Assembly: GCA_949294735.1 (NCBI GenBank)
Contig: CASFII010000006.1
Location: 372,001 to 436,000 of the forward strand
Direction of reading: 5' to 3'
Length of the DNA stretch: 64,000 nucleotides
DNA from: an uncultured Coriobacteriaceae bacterium
GTDB taxonomy: Bacteria; Actinomycetota; Coriobacteriia; Coriobacteriales; Eggerthellaceae
Part shown: positions 10,105 through 18,839 of the stretch, in pieces
How positions within the stretch are numbered: the stretch's first letter is position 1
Layout of the letters: each line of letters starts with the position of its first letter
The notes under the pieces: model-generated
The model's database searches: none
Told to the model about the DNA's origin: nothing
The model's input: only the letters and a program-made list of their open reading frames with translations
Position numbers and translations under genes: made by a program

Positions 10105-10917
10105 ATGGCTAGCACACACCTGAAACGCTTTCTGCAAACCGTTGTTGTTGCATGTTGCGTGTCCGTGGGTCTAGGAGCAGCAGGTGTGCTCGTATCGTAC
10201 TGCGGGCGCACCTGGATTGACGCCAACCCAACTTCAAGGTTTATAGAGAAAGCCTCTTCGAGCGAAAGTGAGTCATTGGAAGACGAATTCCCACAGATAA
10301 ACTGGGTAGAACTCAAAAAGGTAAATTCTGAGGTTGTTGGTTGGGTGTCAATCCCAGAAACCCCACTCAGCTATCCCGTCGTACAAGCACCTTCTGAGGA
10401 TCCAGCGTATTACCTTGACCATGACTTTTTTAAAAAATCAAACTATCAAGGGTGCCCTTATATTGATGCTAGCTGCGCTGAGGTGGGATATCAATACAGT
10501 AGAAACGTAGTTATGTGTGGTCACAATCTGGGTCATGGAAGCACGCTGCTATTTGCAACCATTGCAAACTACTCTGATACCTCGTTTGCGAAGAGGCATC
10601 CCGTTATTCTATTTCAGACGCCAAAAACCAAATACGCACTTGCCGTTGAGGCAGTGTCAGTTTTGTCGGGGGAATCGCCAAGCAAACGCACCGTATTCGA
10701 AAGTACTGAAGATTTTCACGAATGGTACAAAGACTGCCTCAACAATGCACAGATTCGCCTGAAACTTCCAGCTGACATTCCCCAAGACGCTCAGCTTTTT
10801 AGCTTTGTAACCTGCAGCTACCACAAAAGCAATAACGAGCGTACGGTAGTCTACGCACGTGGCGTTCCTTCTTCATCTGAAGAGGTTGTTTCTTCCACGT
10901 CTGTAGATACTGAATAG
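10105..10917 (+). CDS. srtB: Class B sortase
   Basis: 270-residue membrane-anchored transpeptidase that cleaves sorting signals and joins the protein to the cell wall or to pilin subunits. An N-terminal membrane segment (~10-33) is followed by the class B pattern: VVGWVSIPETPLSYPVVQ, YYLDHDFF, then catalytic His140 in GHN, Cys237 in FVTCSY and Arg246 in NERTVVYAR. It lies 6 bp after the VaFE surface protein, which is its obvious substrate, and both are probably on one mRNA. The last 67 bp overlap the 3' end of the MFS gene on the other strand. Start ATG 10105 has only a weak ribosome site, suggesting translational coupling to the upstream gene. Confidence 0.92.
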   Translation: MASTHLKRFLQTVVVACCVSVGLGAAGVLVSYCGRTWIDANPTSRFIEKASSSESESLEDEFPQINWVELKKVNSEVVGWVSIPETPLSYPVVQAPSEDPAYYLDHDFFKKSNYQGCPYIDASCAEVGYQYSRNVVMCGHNLGHGSTLLFATIANYSDTSFAKRHPVILFQTPKTKYALAVEAVSVLSGESPSKRTVFESTEDFHEWYKDCLNNAQIRLKLPADIPQDAQLFSFVTCSYHKSNNERTVVYARGVPSSSEEVVSSTSVDTE

Positions 10918-12335
10918 GTGCGCTTTGCGACAACTTTTCTCCGGTGCTTTCTCCAACCTACCAGTGCACTCACCGCAGAAACCGCTACAAAGGCAAAAGC
11001 CGCAACAAGAGCCTGAATACCAAAGCTCACGCTAAACCCATACATAGTTACTCCGGCGGTTCCTCCCCCGCCTGCAGAGAATATCGTTACAATCGCAACC
11101 ATAATGGACGAACCAAGTGAACCAATAATCTGACGGAAGGAGTTGACCATAGCGGTGCCCTGTGGTGTATCCTTCTTTTCCAGTTCAGACATGCAATATG
11201 CAGTCATAGGCATCAAAACAAACGAAACGCCTGTCATCCGAAGCGCATACATCAGTACAATCATGAATGCTGGCGTATGATCATTGAAAAAGACGAAGGA
11301 ACCAGTTCCTAAGATAAGTAGGAAAAATCCCACAATAGCATTTACCTTCGCTCCCCAGCGGTCATAGATGCGCCCCGTTACGGGGTTTAAGAGCGGCATG
11401 CAGATTGCCCCTACCAACAGCACCAGACCTGATTTCGTTGCAGAATAGCCATGAATTTCTTGCATATACAGTGGAACCTGCAAAGCCGAAGCAGCCATAA
11501 CAAACTGCGCGATACACAGCAGCACCATACCCTGCGAAAAACTTTTATGGGAAAACAAGCGCAGATTCAAATAAGGGTTATCTAGACCAAGCTGTCGCGC
11601 AGAGAAAATAGCAATGAGCATTACCGCAACCAAGACTGACATGGTTGAAGCACCGTGAAAGAACCCGAACTGTTCCCAGCCCGTAACGCCAGCCATAAAC
11701 ATAACAAGACCAAGCGTATACATGACAAGCGAAGGTACATCGACACTAATCCGTTCGTGTTCTCCAACATCGCGAACCACCAGCGAACAACCCACCAACG
11801 AAATAAAGGCACAGGTTCCTAAAATGGCAAAAATAGGACGCCAACCTAAAGCGTCGGTAATAACACCTGATAAAGTAGGTCCCAAAACGGGGGCAAAGCC
11901 CTGAACCATACCCACTAAACCCAGAGCCTGCCCATGTTGGCTTTTCGGATAGATGCCTAGAGCGATAACTTGAAGAAGCGGCATTAAAACGCCCGTGGCG
12001 CAAGCCTGCATCAAGCGTCCCACCAAAAGCAAGGGATAATTCATTGAGAAGAATGCCAGCGCACAACCAACAGCAAAGAGTGCCAGCATTCCCAAGAATA
12101 GATGTCTCACGTTGCAACGAACAATTAGAAACGCCGAAAAGGCACCTACAATACCCAAAGTGTAAATGTACGAAGTGGTGAGAAGCTGACCAAGTGTGGC
12201 ATCAATTTCGAATTCATGCATTACCGAAGGAAGCGCACTTGTAAGCATGCTTTGGCTAACCGAGGCAACAAACGTGCCCAACAGCATGATCATTAGGACG
12301 ACTTTAGGATTTATTTCTCTCTTCAGTAACAGCAT
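10851..12335 (-). CDS. DHA2-type MFS multidrug exporter
   Basis: 494-residue inner membrane protein with about 14 hydrophobic segments, as in the EmrB/QacA (DHA2) proton-driven drug exporters. The N-terminus (FVASVSQSMLTSALPSVMHEF) fits the family's first membrane segment, and GRLMQACATGVLMPLL and LGPTLSGVITDALGWRPIF are the usual motif A/C regions. Substrate cannot be deduced. The hydrophilic tail (~RKHRRKVVAKRTYSVSTD onward, rich in Ser/Thr/Glu) is encoded where the gene overlaps the sortase gene tail-to-tail by 67 bp. No strong ribosome binding site precedes the ATG, so the exact start is less certain. No regulator gene is adjacent. Confidence 0.9.
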   Translation of the reverse strand: MLLLKREINPKVVLMIMLLGTFVASVSQSMLTSALPSVMHEFEIDATLGQLLTTSYIYTLGIVGAFSAFLIVRCNVRHLFLGMLALFAVGCALAFFSMNYPLLLVGRLMQACATGVLMPLLQVIALGIYPKSQHGQALGLVGMVQGFAPVLGPTLSGVITDALGWRPIFAILGTCAFISLVGCSLVVRDVGEHERISVDVPSLVMYTLGLVMFMAGVTGWEQFGFFHGASTMSVLVAVMLIAIFSARQLGLDNPYLNLRLFSHKSFSQGMVLLCIAQFVMAASALQVPLYMQEIHGYSATKSGLVLLVGAICMPLLNPVTGRIYDRWGAKVNAIVGFFLLILGTGSFVFFNDHTPAFMIVLMYALRMTGVSFVLMPMTAYCMSELEKKDTPQGTAMVNSFRQIIGSLGSSIMVAIVTIFSAGGGGTAGVTMYGFSVSFGIQALVAAFAFVAVSAVSALVGWRKHRRKVVAKRTYSVSTDVEETTSSDEEGTPRA

Positions 12336-12404
12336 GTATGGATAATAGGACTAGAACTCATACAAAACTACACTTATTTGGCAAATAGCACGATTCCAGC
12401 CCAA

Positions 12405-12438
12405 ATGGAAAAGCCGCATCCTTTACAAAGATGCGGCT
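12405..12438 (-). terminator. Terminator after apt
   Basis: On the minus strand a 9-bp stem (12438-12430 with 12420-12412) and 9-nt loop are followed by TTTT. It lies 44 bp downstream of the apt stop codon. Confidence 0.8.
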
Positions 12439-12481
12439 CTGTGCTTGTTTTAATCAGGCAGCTAAAAAGAAGGGTTTTTCT

Positions 12482-13015
12482 TTAGTGCACTTTGATGAGC
12501 GAATACACCTCTTCGTCGCTTACCTTGGCAATAACCTCGCGAGGATTTAAAAACGCCAACTCCATCAAGAAGGCGAAGCCAGCAATCTTTGCCCCCGTCT
12601 GTTCGACCAGCTTAACCGTAGCTTCCACCGTACCGCCCGTAGCAATTAGATCGTCAACAATCAAAACAACGTCATCAGAACTTAACGCATCACGATGTAT
12701 TTCCAAGGAATCAGTGCCGTATTCCAGTTCATAGCTTTGCGAATACGTTTCACGCGGCAGTTTCCCCGGTTTACGTGCAGGAACAAAACCGGCGCTCAGT
12801 CTATGAGCAACAGGTGAGCCAATCATGAAACCGCGTGCTTCCGCACCAATGACCTTCGTAATTCCTTTACCAACAAAGTGGTCAGAAATGTCATCAATAG
12901 CCGAAGCAAACCCCTTCGGATGAGCCAAAAGCGGCGTAATATCTTTAAAAACAACCCCTGGTTCAGGATAGTCGGGAATATCTACTACATAGTTTTCGTA
13001 GTCAAAGCGAGCCAC
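12482..13015 (-). CDS. apt: Adenine phosphoribosyltransferase
   Basis: Cytosolic purine-salvage enzyme converting adenine plus PRPP to AMP. The 177-residue protein has the type I phosphoribosyltransferase PRPP loop VLIVDDLIATGGT, preceded by the typical APRT opening (DIPDYPEPGVVFKDITPL). I place the start at GTG 13015 (VARFDYENY), because AAAGGA lies 6 nt upstream of it. The GTG at 13030 would place that ribosome site inside the coding sequence. Single-gene unit ending in the terminator at 12405-12438. Confidence 0.95.
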   Translation of the reverse strand: MARFDYENYVVDIPDYPEPGVVFKDITPLLAHPKGFASAIDDISDHFVGKGITKVIGAEARGFMIGSPVAHRLSAGFVPARKPGKLPRETYSQSYELEYGTDSLEIHRDALSSDDVVLIVDDLIATGGTVEATVKLVEQTGAKIAGFAFLMELAFLNPREVIAKVSDEEVYSLIKVH

Positions 13016-13125
13016 ACTGCATCCTTTCACACTTACACTCTTCCGCTCAGGAATTATAGCGAAAACGCAACCTAAAAGAGCCAGAATCCTAGTCTAGGCA
13101 CAAATGTGACCCTTGTAATCTTTGG

Positions 13126-13779
13126 TTAAAACGCCGCATCAAAGGGCTCTGAAACCTGAATGCCACTACTGCCCCGCATAAGCTCAACGAGGCTTTCCAC
13201 TAAAGCTGACTGCCCACCATTCAGTACCCTTACGCAAAGGGTTACCTCATCAGCAAAATCAGTTGAAACCACCTTCGCCTCATGCTGCAAGCAAAGACGA
13301 TTGACCTGTTCGTAGAGCGCATAAGGAGCCTTGATGGTGATATCCACGCATTGAGAAACCACCACGCACTCAGCTGCTTCGATGCCAGCCTGAGTAGCCT
13401 GAGTATAGGCGCGAACCAAACCACCCGTCCCCAGCAGCGTGCCACCAAAGTAGCGTGTAACCACCACAATGATGTCGGTTAGGTTTTCATGACGAATGAC
13501 TTCCAGAGTAGGCAGTCCTGCTGTTTTTTGAGGTTCTCCGTCGTCCGAATAACGAACTCGTTCGCCTCCCGTACCGTTTCCGTCTGCCGAACGAAGTACG
13601 TAGGCGTACACGTTGTGACGAGCCATGCGATGAGCTGATCGCACTTCTTCCAAAAAGGAAAGCGCTTCCTCTTCTGTTTCCACGTGTGCGACGTGTGCGA
13701 TAAAACGACTTTTCTTCTCTTCAATTTCAGCCGTTGCTTGCCCAGAAATGGTTTGATATGCCACAGATTCATGCTGCAT
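13126..13779 (-). CDS. yigZ: YigZ/IMPACT family protein (UPF0029)
   Basis: 217 residues. The N-terminal IMPACT domain carries the family signatures RYSDDGEPQKTAGLP and VVTRYFGGTLLGTGGLVRAY, and a smaller C-terminal ferredoxin-like domain follows (DUF1949 position). The biochemical role is not settled; eukaryotic IMPACT proteins modulate Gcn2. It starts 16 bp after the copA stop codon, so it is cotranscribed with copA, probably without functional connection. The ribosome site is AGGT before ATG 13779. Confidence 0.93.
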   Translation of the reverse strand: MQHESVAYQTISGQATAEIEEKKSRFIAHVAHVETEEEALSFLEEVRSAHRMARHNVYAYVLRSADGNGTGGERVRYSDDGEPQKTAGLPTLEVIRHENLTDIIVVVTRYFGGTLLGTGGLVRAYTQATQAGIEAAECVVVSQCVDITIKAPYALYEQVNRLCLQHEAKVVSTDFADEVTLCVRVLNGGQSALVESLVELMRGSSGIQVSEPFDAAF

Positions 13780-13795
13780 GAATTACCTCAAAAGA

Positions 13796-16513
13796 CTAAG
13801 CCATTTCTGCTTCGTAGTCTTCAGCAACGACCGCCTGAATAAGGACCTCGTCAGGCACCTCTTTTGAAAGCTTTACCACAGCTGTTTCGTTTTCCAGGCT
13901 CACATCTGCAGCAACCACGCCATCAACCGCCTGAAGAGCTTCGGTTACATGCGCAACACAATGCTCGCACATCATACCGCCAACCTTAAGTGTCTTTTCA
14001 CTAACAACTGACGCTTCTTGCGTTGACAGGTTCGCTGTCAACGCTGCGCTTTCTGAAACCTGCTTCTTTTCCAAGCAAGCCGTTTCATCAGAAACACCTG
14101 CTGACTTCTGCTCTGCGTTAGCTGCAACGCCTGAAACTTCTGCAGTTTCACGTTCCTGATACGTAGCTTGCGTAGTTGGCTTCCAGCGACGCAGACGCAA
14201 AGCATTGCTTACTACGCACACCGAAGAAAGTGACATCGCGGCGGCTGCAATCATAGGATTAAGCGTAACCCCTGCCCACGAAAGCGCACCCGCCGCCACG
14301 GGAATACAAATGCTGTTATAGAACAAAGCCCAGAAGAGGTTTTGTTTGATGTTGCGCATAGTGGCACGAGAAAGATGTAAAGCAGCTGGAACATCTGCCA
14401 AATCGCTGTGCATAAGCACAATATCAGCACTTTCAATAGCAATATCGGTGCCTGCGCCAATAGCTATACCTACATCAGCACGAGCAAGAGCCGGAGCGTC
14501 ATTGATGCCATCACCCACCATGGCAACTTTACCCGACTTTGCCAAATCGCGAATAATGGCCTCTTTCCCATCAGGTAAAACACCAGCGATAGTTTGCTTG
14601 ATACCAATCTGCTTTGCTATTGCCTGGGCAGTCACCTCGTTGTCGCCGGTAAGCATAACGGTATCAATACCCATAGCATGAAGCTCATTAATGGCAGCGG
14701 CAGAGGTTTTCTTCACCACATCAGCAAGCGCAACAATGCCAAGAAGCTGCTGATTCGAAGCAAAATAGATTACCGTTTTGCCCTGTTCTGCAAGACTTTT
14801 TGCTTGAGCGTCATAGGTAGAAACATCAATTCCATGACTGCTCATAAGGCGTTTGTTGCCAGCCAGAATGGTTTTCTCCTGGATAGTTCCCGAAAGTCCG
14901 CCTCCAGCAATTTGTTGGAAATGCTCTACTTCAAGCTTCTGCGCATGTTGAGCCTGAGCACGAGCAACTATTGCCTGAGCCAAAGGATGCTCACTCTTGC
15001 TTTCCAAGCTCAAAGCAATACTCAGGAAACTGGATTCGTTAGCGTTTTCCGCAACAACAATATCGGTAACTTGAGGCGAACCCTCTGTAATAGTTCCCGT
15101 TTTATCGAAAACAACCGTGCGCACTGCCTGCGCTGTTTCTAATGCTTCTGCCGACTTAACCAAAATGCCACTGGTTGCGCCCCTACCAGTACCCACCATG
15201 ATAGCGGTAGGTGTAGCTAACCCCAAGGCACACGGACAAGAGATAACAAGTACTGAAATTGCATGTGAAAGAGCAACTGACAAAGATGCGCCAACTGCCA
15301 CCCAAATGGCGAAAGTCACTAAGGCAATGGCTATAACAACGGGGACAAAGACGCCACTAATCTTGTCTGCAATTTTTTCGATAGGGGCTTTTGAGCTAGT
15401 TGCTTCGTCAACCAAACGAATAATGCCGGCCAAGGTTGTATCTGCGCCAACACGCTCTGCACGCATAACAAACCAACCCGTACGATTGATGGTCGCTCCC
15501 GTGACCAGCGAGCCTGGCGTTTTTTCAACAGGAACACTTTCGCCCGTAATGACCGATTCATCCACCGTGCCCGAGCCTTCCAACACAAGACCATCCACGG
15601 GGACGCCTTCACCCGCTTTGACGACAAGCAAGTCTCCTGGACGCACGAACTCAACAGGAACCTCTTCTTCGGTTCCGTCATCTTTGCGACGTAGGGCTGT
15701 CTTTGGGGACAGATCCATGAGCTTAGAAATGGCGCCCGTGGTTTTACCTTTTGCGCGTGCTTCAAAGTACTTACCCAAGGTAATCAGCGTCAAAATCATG
15801 GCAGCAGATTCGAAGTACAAATCCATTGCTGCCATATGTGCAAGCGTAAGATTCCCTGAACCGAGTGCATCGCCGATGCGATACAGAGCCACGATGCCGT
15901 ACACCGTAGAAGCCGTAGAGCCTAAGGCAATCAGGCTGTCCATATTTGGCGCACCATGGAAGAGCGTCTTGAACCCAATGCGGAAGAATTTAAAGTTAAC
16001 AAAAATGACAGGAATCAAAAGCAAAAACTGCGTCAAAGCGAAAACCATTACCTGTTCGTCGCCCAAAAAGACTTCTGGCAAAGGCCACCCGAACATATGC
16101 CCCATGGAAAGATAGAACAGAGGAATGGTAAAGATAAATGAAACAATCAAACGGAAGCGCACCTGTTTGGCTTCTTTTTCCGCAAGCTGTGTGGCGTTGT
16201 TGGATGCAAAACTAGCACCCGAAGCACTCCCAGCACCTGCCGCATACGATGAACCAGAAGCCGATGTCTGCGCATTTACTCCTCCCGCAGCCGAACCAAG
16301 AGCAGCACGCGGAAAAGCTCCGTACCCAGCCTTTTCTACCGCTGCACTAATAGCACGGGTTACCTCTGGAGATCCATCATATTCAACTTCCATTGAGTTT
16401 TTTAGAAGGTTGACTGCAACGCCTTCAACACCTTCAACCTTGCTGGTTGCTTTTTCCACTCGAGCTGAACACGCTGCACATGTCATGCCTGTTACGTCAA
16501 ACGTCTGCTTCAT
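13796..16513 (-). CDS. copA: Copper-exporting P1B-type ATPase with N- and C-terminal metal-binding domains
   Basis: 905-residue membrane ATPase exporting Cu(I). An HMA domain at residues 1-70 (MTCAAC, Cys12/Cys15) is followed by a Gly/Ser/Ala-rich linker. The core has an actuator TGES loop, the CPC metal site (SCPCALGLATPTA), the phosphorylation motif DKTGT, SEHP in the nucleotide domain and GDGINDAPAL. The last helices carry FYN and MSLSS, which with CPC form the Cu(I)-selective signature of P1B-1 pumps. A second HMA domain sits unusually at the C-terminus (MMCEHC), after a polar linker of ~80 residues. The ribosome site AAAGGA precedes ATG 16513. It is transcribed from a strong promoter with an ArsR/SmtB-like operator (16635-16681) and cotranscribed with yigZ. 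Confidence 0.96.
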   Translation of the reverse strand: MKQTFDVTGMTCAACSARVEKATSKVEGVEGVAVNLLKNSMEVEYDGSPEVTRAISAAVEKAGYGAFPRAALGSAAGGVNAQTSASGSSYAAGAGSASGASFASNNATQLAEKEAKQVRFRLIVSFIFTIPLFYLSMGHMFGWPLPEVFLGDEQVMVFALTQFLLLIPVIFVNFKFFRIGFKTLFHGAPNMDSLIALGSTASTVYGIVALYRIGDALGSGNLTLAHMAAMDLYFESAAMILTLITLGKYFEARAKGKTTGAISKLMDLSPKTALRRKDDGTEEEVPVEFVRPGDLLVVKAGEGVPVDGLVLEGSGTVDESVITGESVPVEKTPGSLVTGATINRTGWFVMRAERVGADTTLAGIIRLVDEATSSKAPIEKIADKISGVFVPVVIAIALVTFAIWVAVGASLSVALSHAISVLVISCPCALGLATPTAIMVGTGRGATSGILVKSAEALETAQAVRTVVFDKTGTITEGSPQVTDIVVAENANESSFLSIALSLESKSEHPLAQAIVARAQAQHAQKLEVEHFQQIAGGGLSGTIQEKTILAGNKRLMSSHGIDVSTYDAQAKSLAEQGKTVIYFASNQQLLGIVALADVVKKTSAAAINELHAMGIDTVMLTGDNEVTAQAIAKQIGIKQTIAGVLPDGKEAIIRDLAKSGKVAMVGDGINDAPALARADVGIAIGAGTDIAIESADIVLMHSDLADVPAALHLSRATMRNIKQNLFWALFYNSICIPVAAGALSWAGVTLNPMIAAAAMSLSSVCVVSNALRLRRWKPTTQATYQERETAEVSGVAANAEQKSAGVSDETACLEKKQVSESAALTANLSTQEASVVSEKTLKVGGMMCEHCVAHVTEALQAVDGVVAADVSLENETAVVKLSKEVPDEVLIQAVVAEDYEAEMA

Positions 16514-16634
16514 CGTGAGTTATCCTTTGCTAACATATTTCTCAAGCGAAGTATACAACGGCAGAGCCTTTCACGCGCCGTTAATAGCAAGAAAAATCAG
16601 TTGTTTTGATCCTTCTTCGCCTCTTTATTACAAC

Positions 16635-16681
16635 ATATGAACAACTGTTCATAACTATAAAAAGAAAGAACCGTTTGTCAA
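16635..16681 (-). promoter_or_regulatory. copA promoter with ArsR/SmtB-like operator
   Basis: On the minus strand, -35 TTGACA (16681-16676), a 16-nt spacer and -10 TATAGT (16659-16654) form a strong promoter. Immediately downstream, touching the -10, is the inverted repeat TATGAAC-AACT-GTTCATA (16636-16653, plus-strand reading). This looks like the ATATGAACA-type operators of ArsR/SmtB metal sensors and would block initiation when bound. No arsR-type gene is in the window, so the regulator is inferred. Confidence 0.75.
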
Positions 16682-16682
16682 G

Positions 16683-16717
16683 TAAAAATTGAGGCGACCC
16701 CTTAAGTCGCCTCAATT
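16683..16717 (-). terminator. Terminator after ettA (bidirectional-looking)
   Basis: 12-bp perfect stem (16687-16698 with 16706-16717) and 7-nt loop. On the minus strand it is followed by TTTTTA, ending the ettA transcript. The plus side also has a T-rich tract. The T-tract abuts the -35 box of the copA promoter. Confidence 0.85.
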
Positions 16718-16774
16718 GAAATTTATTTTTCCGTATTTAATTTTTGCCGTTCGTTTAAGGGCGCGCACCTAGTA

Positions 16775-18454
16775 CTAATCCCTTGTCAGCTTGCGATGCA
16801 AACGGTGTGGTCTTGCCGCTTCTTCACCCAAACGTTCAATCTTGTTTTTCTGATAACTTTCAAAATTACCTTCGAAAAAGACCCAATTACCTGGGTTTTC
16901 GTCGGTACCTTCCCAAGCAAGCATATGAGTTGCAATGCGGTCTAAGAACATACGGTCGTGGCTTACCACTACGGCACATCCTGGAAATGTCAGAAGAGCT
17001 TCTTCAAGACTTTCGAGCGTTTCGACATCCAAGTCATTGGTGGGTTCGTCCAAAAGGAGCAAATTACCACCTTGCTTCAGAGTCAATGCCAAATTCAAAC
17101 GATTTCGTTCGCCGCCAGAAAGCACACCTGTTGGCTTTTGCTGGTCAGAACCCTTAAAGCCAAAACTCGCAACATAGGCGCGGGAAGGAACCTCTGTCTC
17201 CCCCACTACCATATAATCAAGACCGTCAGACACCACTTCCCACACAGTCTTCTTCGGATCAAGCCCTGCACGGTTCTGATCAACGTAGGAAATCTTGACC
17301 GTTTCGCCAATAGCAAGGGTACCACCATCAAGTGATTCCTGACCTACCAGCGCCTTAAACAGGGTGGTTTTACCCACACCATTCGGGCCAATAACACCCA
17401 CAATGCCGTTGCGAGGAAGTGTGAACGAAAGGTCATCAATCAAAACACGATCACCAAACGCCTTATGCAGATGTTCCGCCTCAATAACCTTGGCACCTAA
17501 ACGTGGACCAACGGGAATACGAATGTCGGTGAGTTCGCTCTTTTCGAACGCACGAGCTTCCGCTTCCATCTGTTCATAGCGCTCCAGACGAGCTCGACTT
17601 TTCGCCTGTCGAGCTTTCGGAGAGCTACGAACCCATTCCAGTTCGTTTTGGATCCGTTTCAGCAAGCGCTCTTGACGTTGTCCTTGCGCAGCCAAACGTG
17701 CCGCTTTAGTTTCCAAATAGGTGGAGTAATTACCCTTGTAGGGGAACAGGTGACCGCGGTCTACTTCGCAAATCCATTCAGCCACATTGTCTAAGAAGTA
17801 ACGGTCATGCGTTACTGCCAACACCGCACCCTGGTACCTTTGCAAAAACTGTTCCAACCACAAAACGCTTTCGGCATCGAGGTGGTTAGTTGGTTCGTCC
17901 AAAAGTAGAAGGTCAGGTGCTTCCAAAAGCAAACGACAAAGAGCTACGCGCCTGCGTTCACCACCTGAAAGCTGAGATACGGGTGCGTCGGGGTCAGGAC
18001 ACTGTAGCGCATCCATTGCCTGATTAAGCTGGCTGTCTAGGTCCCACCCGTTTGCGGCGTCAATAGCATCCTGCAATTCACCCATTTCTGCCATAAGCGC
18101 ATCGAAGTCAGCATCGGGTGAAGCCATCAGAGCACTGATTTCGTTGAAGCGGTCAATTTTCGCAAGAACATCTGCAAAAGCCATGCGTACATTTTCAATG
18201 ACCGTCTTATCTTCTTCCAAAGGAGGTTCCTGAGGCAGCAGCCCGACCGTATAGCCAGGCGTCAAGCGTGCCTGACCGTTAGAAACTTCCTCTACACCCG
18301 CCATAATCTTAAGGAGGGTTGACTTGCCCATGCCATTGGGACCCACCACGCCAATTTTTGCGCCGGGATAAAACGAAAGAGTTACATCGTCCAGGATAAC
18401 TTTGTCACCATGCGCTTTACGCGCCTGGTACATTTGAAAAATAAATTCGGGCAA
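16775..18454 (-). CDS. ettA: ABC-F protein, energy-dependent translational throttle EttA
   Basis: 559-residue soluble ABC-F ATPase that binds the ribosomal E site and gates entry into elongation according to ATP/ADP ratio (family knowledge). It has two ABC domains: Walker A GPNGMGKST and GPNGVGKTT, signatures LSGGERRR and LSGGERNR, and Walker B LLLLDEPTNHLD and LLLLDEPTNDLD. The charged linker with the arm segment lies between them. Length, opening (MPEFIFQMYQARKAHGDK) and the end PHRLHRKLTRD fit EttA rather than Uup or resistance-type ABC-F proteins. Translation starts 3 bp after the upstream chaperone gene stops, so the two are coupled. Confidence 0.94.
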   Translation of the reverse strand: MPEFIFQMYQARKAHGDKVILDDVTLSFYPGAKIGVVGPNGMGKSTLLKIMAGVEEVSNGQARLTPGYTVGLLPQEPPLEEDKTVIENVRMAFADVLAKIDRFNEISALMASPDADFDALMAEMGELQDAIDAANGWDLDSQLNQAMDALQCPDPDAPVSQLSGGERRRVALCRLLLEAPDLLLLDEPTNHLDAESVLWLEQFLQRYQGAVLAVTHDRYFLDNVAEWICEVDRGHLFPYKGNYSTYLETKAARLAAQGQRQERLLKRIQNELEWVRSSPKARQAKSRARLERYEQMEAEARAFEKSELTDIRIPVGPRLGAKVIEAEHLHKAFGDRVLIDDLSFTLPRNGIVGVIGPNGVGKTTLFKALVGQESLDGGTLAIGETVKISYVDQNRAGLDPKKTVWEVVSDGLDYMVVGETEVPSRAYVASFGFKGSDQQKPTGVLSGGERNRLNLALTLKQGGNLLLLDEPTNDLDVETLESLEEALLTFPGCAVVVSHDRMFLDRIATHMLAWEGTDENPGNWVFFEGNFESYQKNKIERLGEEAARPHRLHRKLTRD

Positions 18455-18457
18455 TGT

Positions 18458-18667
18458 TTAACCTTCCACCGTGTAGCCTGCATTTACAATGGCAGCTTTT
18501 GCAGCTTCCAGAACAGCCGCATCGCCTGAATAGGTAAGCTCTACCGTATTGGTTTCGTGATTGGCAGTAGCTGATTCGACTCCTTCCAAAGACATGCAAG
18601 CCTTTACCGCACGTGCTTCACACTTGGGGCACTTCATTCCGGTGACGATAAGTTTTTCTGTAGCCAT
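18458..18667 (-). CDS. copZ: Small HMA-domain copper chaperone (CopZ-like)
   Basis: 69-residue single heavy-metal-associated domain with the MKCPKC site (CxxC) and ferredoxin-like fold expected of cytosolic Cu(I) chaperones that deliver copper to CopA-type pumps. I start at ATG 18667, preceded by AAAGGA. An open frame extends further upstream but has no ribosome site. It lies 3 bp before ettA in the same direction and ~2 kb upstream of copA, separated from it by ettA and a terminator. The copper partner role is therefore inferred from family and proximity, not from a shared operon. Confidence 0.85.
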   Translation of the reverse strand: MATEKLIVTGMKCPKCEARAVKACMSLEGVESATANHETNTVELTYSGDAAVLEAAKAAIVNAGYTVEG

Positions 18668-18729
18668 GTTTCGTCCTTTCTGTTTGGTACAGGCGCATTG
18701 TAACAAGTGAGAAAGAAAGTTCAAACACA

Positions 18730-18755
18730 AAGAACGCACCGCCTGGAGCGGTGCG
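18730..18755 (-). terminator. Probable terminator after the DUF4013 gene
   Basis: GC-rich 8-bp stem (18735-18742 with 18748-18755), 5-nt loop, followed on the minus strand by the imperfect T-tract TTCTTTGTGTTT. Confidence 0.65.
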
Positions 18756-18839
18756 CAAAATTAAAGAGGTTTTGCAAACGCCGACTTATCTACTCGACGC
18801 CCGGAAGGATTCTGCTTGAACGCTTATTCTGCCTGAACG

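Noticed and set aside
15117..16115. 332-codon open frame antisense to copA
   Set aside because: Ser/Thr/Pro-rich translation typical of an antisense shadow; copA motifs on the other strand are intact.
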